A DNA stretch of 45,178 bases from an uncultured Bacteroidota bacterium (GCA_903929425.1 CAIYUO010000098.1:1-45178), one strand, 5' to 3'. Shown: positions 24,460-33,517, numbered from the stretch's first letter. Made by a program: numbers and translations. The notes: a model not told the origin generated them from the sequence alone.

Positions 24460-26727
24460 CTATCCTGCAACTTGCTTTCTGATGATATTTAAAGCACCAC
24501 CTGCTTTAAACCACTCAATTTGTTGTTGGTTATAAGTATGATTTGCTTTAATGGTATCGGTAGTTCCGTCCTTATGTGTTATTACTAAAGTTAACGGAGT
24601 ACCAGGAGCAAATGATGTTAAACCAGTTACGTCAATACTATCGTCTTCTTGAATTTTATCATAGTCAGCTTTATCTGCGAAAGTTAAAGCTAACATACCT
24701 TGCTTTTTCAAGTTGGTTTCATGGATACGTGCAAATGACTTAGTCAATACCACACGTACACCTAAGTGACGTGGCTCCATAGCAGCGTGCTCACGTGAGC
24801 TTCCTTCACCGTAGTTTTCATCACCTACTACGATGGTTCCAATACCAGCAGCTTTATATGCTCTTTGTGTATTAGGTACAGTATCGTAGTTGCCATTAAT
24901 TTGACTTTTAACGTTGTCTGTTTTTTCGTTGAAGAAGTTAACAGCACCAATTAATAAGTTGTTAGAGATATTGTCTAAGTGACCACGGAACTTTAACCAT
25001 GGACCTGCCATAGATATATGATCCGTTGTACATTTTCCTTTTGCTTTAATTAATAATCTTAAAGATTTTAAATCAGTTCCTTCCCATGCTGCAAATGGAT
25101 CTAATAATTGCAAACGCTTTGAAGTTGGATCCACGGCAACTATGACATTGGAGCCATCTTCAGCTGGTGCTTGGAATCCAGCATCTTCCACAGCAAATCC
25201 TTTAACTGGTAATTCATCACCAGTTGGTGCATCCAACATTACTTGTTCGCCCTTATCGTTTGTTAAGGTATCCGTTAATGGATTGAAAGTTAAATCACCC
25301 GCAATTGCTAATGCAGTAACTATCTCAGGAGAAGCTACGAATGCATAGGTGTTAGGGTTACCATCTGCACGCTTTGCAAAGTTTCGGTTGAAAGAGTGAA
25401 CGATGGTATTTTTTTCTTTTTTCTCTGCACCTACACGCTCCCACATACCAATACAAGGTCCACATGCGTTAGCAAATACCTTAGCACCAATTTGACTGAA
25501 CACGTCTAAGAAACCGTCTCTTTCAATAGTGTATCGTACTTGCTCAGAACCTGGAGTAATCATGTATTCTGCTTTAGTAGTCAAACCTTTTTGTGCTACT
25601 TGTTTAGCCAAGCTTACTGCACGGCTAATATCCTCGTAGGAAGAGTTCGTACAGCTACCAATTAAACCCACTTCTACTTTTGTAGGCCATCCGTTTGCAG
25701 CAGCTACTTCTTTCATTTTAGAAATAGGGGTTGCTAAATCTGGAGTGAATGGTCCGTTTAAGTGTGGCTCTAATGTATTTAAATCTATTTCAATTACTTC
25801 ATCAAAATATTTTTTAGGATCTGCGTAAACTTCAGCATCTGCAGTTAAATGTTCTGCAACCGTATCTGCTAATGCTGCTACATCAGCACGTCCTGTTGAA
25901 CTTAAATAACGGCTCATGCTTGCGTCATAACCAAATGTGGAAGTGGTTGCACCAATTTCGGCACCCATATTACAAATGGTTCCTTTACCTGTACAACTCA
26001 TGCTTGTTGCACCTTCACCAAAATATTCTACAATCGCACCGGTACCACCTTTAACGGTTAAGATTCCAGCTACTTTTAAAATCACATCCTTTGGAGCTGT
26101 CCATCCGTTTAACTTTCCAGTTAATTTGATACCAATTAATTTAGGCCATTTTAATTCCCATGCCAATCCTGCCATTACATCACAAGCATCTGCCCCACCA
26201 ACACCAATCGCTAACATACCCAAACCACCCGCGTTAACAGTGTGAGAATCGGTACCAATCATCATACCACCGGGGAAGGCATAGTTTTCTAAAACTACTT
26301 GGTGAATAATACCTGCACCTGGCTTCCAGAAACCTAAACCATATTTGTTTGAAACAGAAGCTAAAAAATCATATACCTCTTTACTTTCTGTTGTTGCAAC
26401 TTGTAAATCTTGTTTTGCTTCTACTTTTGCAGAAATCAAGTGGTCACAATGCACTGTACTTGGTACAGCTACTTTTGGACGACCTGCTTGCATAAATTGT
26501 AATAAAGCCATTTGCGCTGTTGCGTCTTGCATCGCCACACGGTCTGGTGCAAAATCAACATAAGAACCACCTCTCGCGAAGCTTTCTAATTTTTGATCAC
26601 TATGTAAATGCGAGAATAAAATTTTCTCTGATAAAGTTAATGGACGGCCTAACATTTGTCGAGCTGCGTCCACTTTTGCTGGCATTTCAGCATACAATTT
26701 TTTGATCATTTCGATATCAAAAGCCAT
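24460..26727 (-). CDS. acnA: Aconitate hydratase, mitochondrial-like type
   Basis: Interconverts citrate and isocitrate in the TCA cycle using a 4Fe-4S cluster. Cluster cysteines are visible in [10 protein letters not shown] and in [10 protein letters not shown] (CxxC); the active-site serine region is [20 protein letters not shown] near the C-terminus. The 755-residue size and these sequences resemble the mitochondrial-type enzyme rather than the longer cytosolic AcnA/IRP type or AcnB. The start is ATG 26725-26727 ([15 protein letters not shown]); the frame to 26760 would begin inside the predicted -7 element. Family members with a lost cluster can bind RNA, but nothing here shows this. Confidence 0.93.
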   Translation of the reverse strand: MAFDIEMIKKLYAEMPAKVDAARQMLGRPLTLSEKILFSHLHSDQKLESFARGGSYVDFAPDRVAMQDATAQMALLQFMQAGRPKVAVPSTVHCDHLISAKVEAKQDLQVATTESKEVYDFLASVSNKYGLGFWKPGAGIIHQVVLENYAFPGGMMIGTDSHTVNAGGLGMLAIGVGGADACDVMAGLAWELKWPKLIGIKLTGKLNGWTAPKDVILKVAGILTVKGGTGAIVEYFGEGATSMSCTGKGTICNMGAEIGATTSTFGYDASMSRYLSSTGRADVAALADTVAEHLTADAEVYADPKKYFDEVIEIDLNTLEPHLNGPFTPDLATPISKMKEVAAANGWPTKVEVGLIGSCTNSSYEDISRAVSLAKQVAQKGLTTKAEYMITPGSEQVRYTIERDGFLDVFSQIGAKVFANACGPCIGMWERVGAEKKEKNTIVHSFNRNFAKRADGNPNTYAFVASPEIVTALAIAGDLTFNPLTDTLTNDKGEQVMLDAPTGDELPVKGFAVEDAGFQAPAEDGSNVIVAVDPTSKRLQLLDPFAAWEGTDLKSLRLLIKAKGKCTTDHISMAGPWLKFRGHLDNISNNLLIGAVNFFNEKTDNVKSQINGNYDTVPNTQRAYKAAGIGTIVVGDENYGEGSSREHAAMEPRHLGVRVVLTKSFARIHETNLKKQGMLALTFADKADYDKIQEDDSIDVTGLTSFAPGTPLTLVITHKDGTTDTIKANHTYNQQQIEWFKAGGALNIIRKQVAG

Positions 26728-26757
26728 AGGTATAGATTTTGGTGTTAAAAACTGACG

Positions 26758-26765
26758 CAAAGGTA
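26758..26765 (-). promoter_or_regulatory. Predicted -7 element of acnA
   Basis: TAccTTTG on the minus strand, 30 bases before the ATG at 26727. It fixes the downstream start as the likely one and is back to back with the PspC promoter. Confidence 0.5.
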
Positions 26766-26789
26766 AGCGAAAATGCCGATTTTATTTAA

Positions 26790-26797
26790 TAGATTTG
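26790..26797 (+). promoter_or_regulatory. Predicted -7 element of the PspC-domain gene
   Basis: TAgaTTTG ends 21 bases before the ATG at 26819. The in-frame TTG at 26795 lies inside this element and is therefore not the start. Confidence 0.45.
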
Positions 26798-26818
26798 GGT
26801 ACAAAATCAGCAATCTAC

Positions 26819-27037
26819 ATGCAAAAATTAAGAGATTTCTTAGAATTACACGCATTCGGTGTATGTTCCGCAATAGGGGAGCGTTTGGGTGTGGCTAGTT
26901 CTAAAATTCGTATGTGGTTTATATACATCTCCTTTTTAACCTTTGGCTCACCAGTTATAATTTATATGGTTTTAGCCTTCGTGAGAAGTATCAAGCATTA
27001 TATATTACTAGGAAAGAGAAATCCGCTAAAATATTAA
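26819..27037 (+). CDS. Small PspC-domain membrane protein
   Basis: A 72-residue single-domain protein. The PspC-like core is FGVCSAIGERLGVASSKIRMWFIYISF, followed by one hydrophobic segment (about residues 33-57) and a basic tail (SIKHYILLGKRNPLKY). PspC domains in larger proteins take part in phage-shock membrane stress responses, but small solo versions in Bacteroidota have no settled role. It has its own promoter, divergent from acnA. Its TAA stop shares TTAA with the kdsA stop on the opposite strand. Confidence 0.75.
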   Translation: MQKLRDFLELHAFGVCSAIGERLGVASSKIRMWFIYISFLTFGSPVIIYMVLAFVRSIKHYILLGKRNPLKY

Positions 27038-27858
27038 ATTACAGCTTTTCGTAAACGCACTAATTTCTCTAATAAAGGTGCTAACAATTCTAACCTTAAC
27101 ATATTCGCGCCATCACTTTTTGCCATTGCAGGATTTGGATGTGTCTCAATAAATAATCCATCTGCCCCTGTTGCAATTGCCGCTTTTGCAATAGTTTCAA
27201 TTAAAGCTGGATTTCCTCCGGTTACGCCACTGGTTTGATTAGGCTGTTGTAAGGAATGTGTACAGTCCATAATGACAGGAACATTGTTTTCTGCCATTGC
27301 AGGTATATTTCTATAATCAACTACTAAGTCCTGGTATCCAAAAGTATTACCACGCTCGGTTAACATGATTTTTTCGTTGCCGGCTAATTTAATTTTATCA
27401 ACTGCGAATTTCATGGAGGCCCCACTTAAAAATTGGCCTTTCTTTACATTTACTATTTTACCTGTTTCAGCAGCCGCAATTAACAAGTCGGTTTGACGAC
27501 AAAGAAATGCTGGGATTTGTAAAATATCAATAAATTGAGCAGCAATAGCTGCTTCATCATAAGCATGAATATCGGAAGTGGTAGGAACATTGAATTTGGC
27601 GCCTACTTTTTTAATTAACTCCATTCCCATGTCATCACCAATACCTGTGAACGAATTGGCACTGGTACGATTTGCTTTTCGATAGCTGGCTTTAAACACA
27701 TAGGGGATACCTAAATTTTTACAAATTGTCGAAACCTTTTCACCAATTTCCATAACTAATTCCTCACTTTCAACCACACATGGCCCTGCGATTAAAAAAA
27801 AGTTATTAGCATCATATTGTTGATGTTTAAAATGGTCTTGTAAATATGAAGGTATCAT
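27034..27858 (-). CDS. kdsA: 3-deoxy-8-phosphooctulonate (KDO-8-P) synthase
   Basis: Condenses arabinose-5-phosphate with phosphoenolpyruvate to make KDO-8-phosphate for lipopolysaccharide. The TIM-barrel signatures are FLIAGPCVVES (residues 21-31), FKASYRKANRTS, FLCRQTDLLIAAAETGKIVN and the C-terminal HSLQQPNQTSG and ETHPNPA segments. Cys27 in AGPCVVES is the residue that marks the metal-dependent class (the metal-independent E. coli type has Asn there), and His, Glu and Asp candidates for the other ligands are present. Length 274 is typical. It stands apart from other KDO genes. Confidence 0.93.
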   Translation of the reverse strand: MIPSYLQDHFKHQQYDANNFFLIAGPCVVESEELVMEIGEKVSTICKNLGIPYVFKASYRKANRTSANSFTGIGDDMGMELIKKVGAKFNVPTTSDIHAYDEAAIAAQFIDILQIPAFLCRQTDLLIAAAETGKIVNVKKGQFLSGASMKFAVDKIKLAGNEKIMLTERGNTFGYQDLVVDYRNIPAMAENNVPVIMDCTHSLQQPNQTSGVTGGNPALIETIAKAAIATGADGLFIETHPNPAMAKSDGANMLRLELLAPLLEKLVRLRKAVI

Positions 27859-27912
27859 TGAGTTTTATTTTGCGAAATAAAGATAATTAAAAACGTAGTT
27901 TAATTGAAAAGT

Positions 27913-28683
27913 TTAGAATCTGAGTCCAATAGTAATACCTGCTCCTCTTAATCCAAGCCAAGGACCGTCAGTATTCGTAATTACACTATTTCCTGAAACA
28001 GAAGTGTTTAATTTAAAGGGGTTAGCATTGGTTTGATCAAGAGTTGATTTTAGTGCAACCGCTGCTTCGGTTGGAGAACCTGCTGGCAAATTTGCTATGA
28101 GTTTGCCATTTGAACTTCCATAATGACCTCCAATTGCCCATACATCTAAAACCATTTTCGTTAATAATTGAAATTGCATTCCAAAATAAGCACCTACACT
28201 TTGAGATCTGATACTTCCATTTAAATTTGCCTTTGTTTTAACTGTTTTTGACGGAACAGTTACTCCATTTATGATTGTTGATTGCGTATTATATTGGTAA
28301 TCAATTGGGATATCTAATGCCATATTACCAAACCTTGCAAATGGAGCAACATAGAAACCTGACATTTTTTGCATTCCAAGATAAAATCTACTTTCAATAG
28401 TTAAAGCATTATTGGAGATTTTAAAATTGTCAAAATCAATATTTGTATTGTCAATAAATTGTTTGGCTAGAGACTTTAATGGCAAACTTCTTTTCGGCAT
28501 GGTCGCAAAACTTGCAGAAATTGACATAAAGTGATTTATACTTCGCTCATAGGTAATGTTGTAATTCTGTAATACATCAGCAGATAAATTTGTCTTTATG
28601 ATTTGATCCCCACCAATTAAACTTTGTGCATTGGTATTAATAGTCAATGCTATAGTTAAGACAAGTAAAATATTTTTTTTCAT
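27913..28683 (-). CDS. Predicted outer-membrane beta-barrel protein
   Basis: A 256-residue exported protein of no family I can name with certainty. A signal peptide (MKKNILLVLTIALTINTNAQ) is followed by alternating amphipathic strands: KTNLSADVLQNYNITYERSI, HFMSISASFATMP, TIESRFYLGM, FYVAPFARFGNM, and a terminal strand ending GITIGLRF, the aromatic C-terminus expected of barrels. The overall look is like small DUF3575-type barrels. It lies 42 bases after the Rrf2 regulator gene and is preceded by a perfect inverted repeat, which makes it a candidate target of that regulator. Confidence 0.7.
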   Translation of the reverse strand: MKKNILLVLTIALTINTNAQSLIGGDQIIKTNLSADVLQNYNITYERSINHFMSISASFATMPKRSLPLKSLAKQFIDNTNIDFDNFKISNNALTIESRFYLGMQKMSGFYVAPFARFGNMALDIPIDYQYNTQSTIINGVTVPSKTVKTKANLNGSIRSQSVGAYFGMQFQLLTKMVLDVWAIGGHYGSSNGKLIANLPAGSPTEAAVALKSTLDQTNANPFKLNTSVSGNSVITNTDGPWLGLRGAGITIGLRF

Positions 28684-28702
28684 AATTCGAGTAAATTATA
28701 TG

Positions 28703-28726
28703 AAATAAGTAATGTCGGACTTATTT
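28703..28726. promoter_or_regulatory. Inverted repeat between Rrf2 gene and barrel gene
   Basis: AAATAAGT at 28703-28710 and its exact complement ACTTATTT at 28719-28726 flank an 8-base G+C-richer centre. The dyad sits 20 bases before the barrel gene ATG and touches the Rrf2 stop codon. Its symmetry suits a dimeric regulator; it has no proper T tract on either side, so it is a poor terminator. Confidence 0.45.
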
Positions 28727-29136
28727 TATAATGATATTAAATCAGCGACTGTTCTTTTATCAAGTATTGCTAATGTATTGTCTCTTACTTCAAGCATGAC
28801 CTTGTTAATTCCGCACTTTTTTTCGATACAAGATTCACATTTTTTGTAAAAATTAAGACTTACACAGGGCAATAAAGCAATGGGGCCTTCGATGGTTCTG
28901 AAAATGGCAGAAAGTTTTATTTTTTCAGGAGGTATTGCAAATAAATAACCACCATGTTTTCCTTTTTTACTTTCCAGAAATCCTGCTTTCTTAAGTGCTA
29001 GTAAAATGTTTTCTAAAAATTTCAATGGAATTTTTTTCTGCTCAGCTATTTCTGCAATAAGTATAGGGGCATCGGTATTTTTACCTGCCATATAGGATAA
29101 TGCTTGAAGCGCGTATTGTGTTTTTTTAGATAACAT
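28726..29136 (-). CDS. Rrf2-family transcriptional regulator with four cysteines
   Basis: A 136-residue winged-helix regulator. The DNA-binding half (residues 1-70) carries the family pattern YALQALSYMA, IAEIAEQKKIPLKFLENILL and GKHGGYLFA. The sensor loop holds Cys91, Cys100, Cys103 and Cys108 (spacing 9-3-5), so it probably binds an Fe-S cluster, as in IscR/NsrR-type members, although the spacing is not exactly that of IscR. It starts 1 base after the dapB stop and is probably translated from the same mRNA. The adjacent inverted repeat suggests local regulation. Confidence 0.88.
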   Translation of the reverse strand: MLSKKTQYALQALSYMAGKNTDAPILIAEIAEQKKIPLKFLENILLALKKAGFLESKKGKHGGYLFAIPPEKIKLSAIFRTIEGPIALLPCVSLNFYKKCESCIEKKCGINKVMLEVRDNTLAILDKRTVADLISL

Positions 29137-29137
29137 A

Positions 29138-29854
29138 TTATAATCCTAGTACGTCTTTCATGGTAAAGATACCATTTTTTTTATTGGCAAATTCAGCAGC
29201 CAATACTGCACCACTTGCAAATCCTTTACGCGTATGTGCGGTATGGGTAATTTCAATGCTATCAATAGGGGAATCATAAAAAACGGTATGTGTTCCGGGA
29301 GCCGGGTCAATACGTTCTGAAGTAATCACTAAATCAGCAGGCGCTAATGACGGCGAATTGATCCATTGTTTTTTACGACCCATGTTTTCCAGTATCTGTT
29401 CCGCTAAAGTAATAGCTGTTCCGCTTGGTGCATCCTTTTTTTCAGTATGATGTATTTCGGTCATGGAAACATTGTAATCCTGGTAAGTTTCCATTAATTT
29501 TGCTAAATATTTATTGAGCTCAAAAAATAAATTCACACCAATGCTATAATTACTAGCATAAATTAAACATCCATTATTTGCATTGCACAAATTTTTAATT
29601 TCGTCCCATTTGTCCAACCATCCTGTTGATCCACTCACAACTGGTATACCCAATTCGATACATTTTTTCACATTCTCAAATGCACTATGCGGTCCTGTAA
29701 ATTCAATAGCTACATCAGCCTGCTTGATATTTTCTTGGGTAAATTCATGGTTATTTTGAACATCAATTTTTAAGACAATTTCATGTCCTTTCGCTAAGGC
29801 AATTTCTTCGATCGCTTTACCCATTTTACCGTATCCTATTAATGCTATTTTCAT
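29138..29854 (-). CDS. dapB: 4-hydroxy-tetrahydrodipicolinate reductase
   Basis: NAD(P)H-dependent reduction step of the diaminopimelate/lysine pathway. The N-terminal nucleotide-binding segment IALIGYGKMGKAIEEIA, the EFTGPHSAFEN and SGSTGW segments, and the catalytic region EIHHTEKKDAPSGTAITLAE (about residues 150-169, with the conserved His-His and Lys) are all present. The 238 residues fit the shorter Bacteroidota type. It lies 47 bases behind DUF5683 in the conserved parA-parB-DUF5683-dapB order and overlaps no neighbour. Confidence 0.95.
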   Translation of the reverse strand: MKIALIGYGKMGKAIEEIALAKGHEIVLKIDVQNNHEFTQENIKQADVAIEFTGPHSAFENVKKCIELGIPVVSGSTGWLDKWDEIKNLCNANNGCLIYASNYSIGVNLFFELNKYLAKLMETYQDYNVSMTEIHHTEKKDAPSGTAITLAEQILENMGRKKQWINSPSLAPADLVITSERIDPAPGTHTVFYDSPIDSIEITHTAHTRKGFASGAVLAAEFANKKNGIFTMKDVLGL

Positions 29855-29901
29855 AATTGATTACTGTTGTTTTTTGCTTTGCCCTTTATATATATAAGGT
29901 T

Positions 29902-30501
29902 TTATTTTCCTTGTGTATTCTTTAAATGCAATTGCAAAGATAAACCGCCTTGTCTAAATTGAGGCTGTACCATTGGCTTTATACTTATTGCCAAATTGGA
30001 GCTCACATCAAATTCTTTTAAATGACCTGAAACGGTTGCATCAACTACATTCAATCCCCATCCAATTATAAACCATAAAATGGAATAATCTCGATCCTTT
30101 CTAAAACTGTTTCTATAACTCTGAAGTGAACCCAAACTTAAATTTTTTAGTATTGGATCGATTTTGTCAACATCTGAATTGTCACCATTTTGTTCTTTAA
30201 ATTTTGCGGTATAGGCAAATTTAGTTTTGTTATACAAATCATCATTGTAAATATAGGTTGCCACAGGTATTGCAATTACACCATAAACAATGGGAAGTTT
30301 CCAATATTGTTTATTATAAATTTGACCAAGACCTGGGAATATTGCCGAATATTTAGTGGCTAATCTAGGATTGTGACGGGGGAGGGTGTCCATTTTTTTC
30401 ATATTTAAACTATCCTGGCCCCAACTATTATGTTGTACAAGTAGTAATAAAAAAGAAATAAAAATTAGCCTTATACTAGCTAATGCTAACTTGCATGGCA
30501 T
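29902..30501 (-). CDS. DUF5683 membrane protein
   Basis: A 199-residue protein typical of the Bacteroidota par-dap cluster, with no established function. An N-terminal signal or membrane segment (LIFISFLLLLVQHNSWGQ) is followed by KYSAIFPGLGQIYNKQYWKLPIVYG (given here in part: residues ~50-65 are SAIFPGLGQIYNKQYW), a hydrophobic span to VATYIY and a second one at about 141-160 (ILWFIIGWGLNVVDATVSGH). The PGLGQIYNKQ motif recalls TM2-type small membrane proteins. Its ATG lies 26 bases inside the 3' end of parB, so translation is probably coupled. Confidence 0.8.
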   Translation of the reverse strand: MPCKLALASIRLIFISFLLLLVQHNSWGQDSLNMKKMDTLPRHNPRLATKYSAIFPGLGQIYNKQYWKLPIVYGVIAIPVATYIYNDDLYNKTKFAYTAKFKEQNGDNSDVDKIDPILKNLSLGSLQSYRNSFRKDRDYSILWFIIGWGLNVVDATVSGHLKEFDVSSNLAISIKPMVQPQFRQGGLSLQLHLKNTQGK

Positions 30502-31393
30502 CTAAAATTGTATTTAACCCATTAATGTCCTGGTAAGATATAGTAATGGTACCGCTTCCGTTTTTTTGTTGCACCAATGCAACTTTTGCTGATAAATGAC
30601 TTGCTAATTTATCCTCCAATTTTTTATACACTGGAGAAAGTTCATTTTTCTTAGTTGGTTTAGGTTGACGACCACTAGCAGTATTCATTCTTTTAACCAA
30701 CTCCTCTGTTTGTCGAACTGTAAGGCCTTTTTCAGTAATTTCTTTAAATAAAAATAATTGTTGATCAATCTCTTTGCCAATTAATATTTTAGCTAAGCTC
30801 ACGCTCAATTTTCCTTTTCGAACTGCCGCTTGAATTGCAGGAGGCAAGTCTAATAAACGAATGTAATTAGCAACTGTTGAACGGTCTTTACCCATTCGTT
30901 CCGAAACTTTCTCTTGGGTATAGTTCAATTCTTGCATCATTCTTTGATAACTTAAAGCAATTTCAATTTCATTTAAGTCAACTCTTTGCAAGTTTTCAAG
31001 TAAAGCCAATTCCAACAATTCTTGGTCATTACCTTGTCTTATGTATGCAGGAATATCATTTAGTCCAGCTAATTTTGCAGCACGGAATCGACGTTCTCCT
31101 GCAATTAATTGATATTTACCATTAGGCAGTAAGGCTACTGTAATAGGCTGTATAATATCATGTAATTTAATGGAATGACGAAGTTCTTGAAGTGCAATTT
31201 CATCAAAATCTTTTCTTGGATTTTTTGGATTTACTTGGATATCACTTAACGAAATTCTATTGGTAGCAACCGCTTTTTGAATGGTTTCAGCTTCCACTTT
31301 ACCCGCTGGATTCTTATATTCTGCGTCAATATTTTGTAATAAAGAACGTAATCCTTTTCCAATAATGTCTTTATTGTTTGTACTCTTACTCAT
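30476..31393 (-). CDS. parB: Chromosome-partitioning protein ParB
   Basis: ParB binds parS sites near the origin, spreads as a CTP-dependent clamp and directs segregation with ParA. The N-terminal CTP-binding domain has NPKNPRKDF (residues 56-64) and the GERRFRAAKLAG motif (from 99); the helix-turn-helix part has LNYTQEKVSERMGKDRSTVA (about 146-165) and a dimerisation tail follows. Length 305 is normal. It lies 2 bases after parA. I found no convincing parS site in the window. Confidence 0.95.
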   Translation of the reverse strand: MSKSTNNKDIIGKGLRSLLQNIDAEYKNPAGKVEAETIQKAVATNRISLSDIQVNPKNPRKDFDEIALQELRHSIKLHDIIQPITVALLPNGKYQLIAGERRFRAAKLAGLNDIPAYIRQGNDQELLELALLENLQRVDLNEIEIALSYQRMMQELNYTQEKVSERMGKDRSTVANYIRLLDLPPAIQAAVRKGKLSVSLAKILIGKEIDQQLFLFKEITEKGLTVRQTEELVKRMNTASGRQPKPTKKNELSPVYKKLEDKLASHLSAKVALVQQKNGSGTITISYQDINGLNTILDAMQVSIS

Positions 31394-31395
31394 GA

Positions 31396-32196
31396 TTAAT
31401 CAATTATTCTATCGGCATTACTCATTTTTGTCATGCCATTTTTTTGTAAAATTTCTTTAGCAAGATTTAAATAGTTGATGGTTCCCTTGCTATCAGCATC
31501 GTATAAAATTACAGGCTTTCCAACACTTGGAGCCTCACTTAAACGTGCATTTCTGTGTATGATAGTTGAAAAAACCATGTCGTCAAAATGTTTTCTAACT
31601 TCACCAACTACTTGGCGACTTAAATTTAAACGGGTATCGTACATTGTCATTAGGATTCCTTCAATTTGCAAATTTGGATTTAATCTGCTTTGAACAATTT
31701 TCACCGTATTTAATAGTTTGCCTAATCCTTCTAACGCAAAAAATTCACATTGTACAGGGACAATTACACTGTCAGCAGCCACTAGCGAATTAACGGTAAT
31801 TAAACCTAATGATGGCAAACAATCAATGATAATAAAATCGTATTTGTCTTTGATAGGTGCCAATAAATCCTTTAAAACATTTTCGCGATTAGGTAAGTTT
31901 ACCAATTCGATTTCAGCACCCACCAAGTCAATATGCGAAGGGATTAAATCCAAGTGAGGAATTTCGGTTTTCAAGACAATATCTGACAATGGAGTATGGT
32001 TAATCATTCCATCATAAAGACTTGTTGTGATATTATGTAAATCAAATCCTACTCCAGTTGTGCTGTTAGCCTGTGGATCGGCATCAATTAAAAGAGTTTT
32101 AAATTCTAAAACTGCCAAACTAGCAGCAATATTTATGGCTGATGTAGTTTTACCTACACCCCCTTTTTGATTTGCTATTCCAATTATTCTTGCCAT
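31396..32196 (-). CDS. parA: Chromosome-partitioning ATPase ParA (Soj)
   Basis: A deviant Walker ATPase that binds DNA non-specifically when dimeric and moves ParB-parS complexes. The Walker A motif KGGVGKTT is at residues 11-18 with the signature Lys11, followed by LIDADPQANST (about 39-49, Walker A' region) and IIIDCLPSLGLITVNSL (about 121-137, Walker B). 266 residues is the usual chromosomal Soj size. It is the first gene of the operon with parB and DUF5683, with a TAttTTTG element 24 bases upstream inside a near-palindrome shared with the opposite gene. Confidence 0.95.
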   Translation of the reverse strand: MARIIGIANQKGGVGKTTSAINIAASLAVLEFKTLLIDADPQANSTTGVGFDLHNITTSLYDGMINHTPLSDIVLKTEIPHLDLIPSHIDLVGAEIELVNLPNRENVLKDLLAPIKDKYDFIIIDCLPSLGLITVNSLVAADSVIVPVQCEFFALEGLGKLLNTVKIVQSRLNPNLQIEGILMTMYDTRLNLSRQVVGEVRKHFDDMVFSTIIHRNARLSEAPSVGKPVILYDADSKGTINYLNLAKEILQKNGMTKMSNADRIID

Positions 32197-32220
32197 AACT
32201 TAGGTATCCTTAATTTATAT

Positions 32221-32249
32221 CAAAAATAAGGCTTTTGGCCCTATTTTTG
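32221..32249. promoter_or_regulatory. Near-palindrome carrying both divergent -7 elements (parA / phosphoesterase)
   Basis: The two ends are CAAAAATA (32221-32228) and TATTTTTG (32242-32249), each a TAnnTTTG element pointing away from the centre; the inner GGC/GCC also pair. Eleven of twelve arm positions match. The left element serves parA, the right one the metallophosphoesterase at 32266. RNA polymerase bound at one would cover the other. Confidence 0.55.
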
Positions 32250-32265
32250 TGCTTTAAATACCCAT

Positions 32266-33501
32266 ATGAGAAACCCTCTATTTATATCCATTTTCCTGCT
32301 TATTCTTATTGTGATTGATTTTTATGTCTATCAAGTACTTAGAAACCTAATTCAGGCAAGTGGAAATGGGGTAAAAATGGGAGTAGGGATACTTTACTGG
32401 CTTATGTGCATTGTTTGTATTGGGTCGTTTATTTTGTTCCCGATTTTAAGCAACCCCTATTTTAGACAGTATATTTTTTCAGTTAGTATGGGTTGGATGT
32501 TCACACAATTAATTATGGCTTTGGTTTTTTTAATTGATGACATACGTCGCGGCACTTTTTGGACTTTGAGTAAAATTACATCCTACTCTGGAGCTCAGTT
32601 TATCAATACAGAAAATGGTATACCTAGATCTACGTTTTTAAGTTGGTTAGGAGTTGGATTAGCCTCATCCTTGTTCTTTTCCTTAATATATGGTTTTGGT
32701 AATAAGTACAACTACAGGGTGGTCAAGAAAAAAATTGCTTTAAACGGGTTGAATCCAATTTTCAAAGGTTTTAAAATTGTTCATATTAGTGATATTCATA
32801 GCGGAAGTTTACAAGATAAAAATGCCGTTCAAAAAGGAGTTGATTTAATCAATCATCAACAAGCGGATTTGATTTTATTTACGGGTGATTTAGTGAATGA
32901 CAAAGCTTCTGAAATGCAGCAATGGATGGATGTTTTCAGTCAATTAAAAGCGAATCATGGTGTTTATAGTACACTTGGCAATCATGATTATGGGGATTAT
33001 GTTCAATGGGAAAGTAAGGAAGCGAAACAAAATAATTTAGAGGCGCTTAAACAAGTTCATACAAATTTAGGTTGGAGATTATTGATGAATGAACATGTAA
33101 AAATAGAAAAAGAAGGCGCCTACATTCAATTGGTTGGTATAGAAAATTGGGGTGCAAAAGCTCGTTTTCCAAAATATGGTAAAATGGATATGGCCATGGC
33201 CGGTGTTGATAAAAAAGGTCCAATTATTTTAATGAGTCATGATCCTAGTCACTGGGAAGCACAGGTTTTAGTAGATTACCCTCAGGTACAATTAATGCTT
33301 TCAGGACATACCCACGGAATGCAATTTGGTTTAGAAAATCCTTATTTTAAATGGAGCCCCGTTCAATGGGTTTACAAACAATGGGCAGGTATTTATCAAT
33401 CGGGTATGCAACAATTGTATGTAAACCGAGGATTTGGATTTATTGGTTATCCTGGCAGGGTAGGCATACTCCCTGAAATCACCTTAATTGAATTGGCTTA
33501 A
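32266..33501 (+). CDS. Membrane-anchored metallophosphoesterase
   Basis: A calcineurin-like phosphoesterase, YkuE/YaeI type, at the cytoplasmic membrane. About four hydrophobic segments fill residues 1-150 (for example ISIFLLILIVIDFYVYQVL and WLGVGLASSLFFSLIYGFG). The catalytic domain has all metal motifs: HISDIHSGS (about residue 174), FTGDLVND, LGNHDYGDY, the MSHDPSHW segment and SGHTHGMQFG (about 347-356). Members of this type are proposed to act on lipids such as UDP-diacylglucosamine, but the substrate here is not known. It diverges from parA. Confidence 0.88.
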   Translation: MRNPLFISIFLLILIVIDFYVYQVLRNLIQASGNGVKMGVGILYWLMCIVCIGSFILFPILSNPYFRQYIFSVSMGWMFTQLIMALVFLIDDIRRGTFWTLSKITSYSGAQFINTENGIPRSTFLSWLGVGLASSLFFSLIYGFGNKYNYRVVKKKIALNGLNPIFKGFKIVHISDIHSGSLQDKNAVQKGVDLINHQQADLILFTGDLVNDKASEMQQWMDVFSQLKANHGVYSTLGNHDYGDYVQWESKEAKQNNLEALKQVHTNLGWRLLMNEHVKIEKEGAYIQLVGIENWGAKARFPKYGKMDMAMAGVDKKGPIILMSHDPSHWEAQVLVDYPQVQLMLSGHTHGMQFGLENPYFKWSPVQWVYKQWAGIYQSGMQQLYVNRGFGFIGYPGRVGILPEITLIELA

Positions 33502-33517
33502 ATTAAAATTCGGCAAG

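Noticed and set aside
24786-24800. GCTCACGTGAGC palindrome, considered as a parS site
   Set aside because: Only the central TCACGTGA fits parS, the outer bases do not, and it encodes the invariant Ser-Arg-Glu-His stretch of aconitase.
26728-26760. Longer aconitase N-terminus
   Set aside because: The extra residues start within the TAccTTTG element and do not resemble aconitases.
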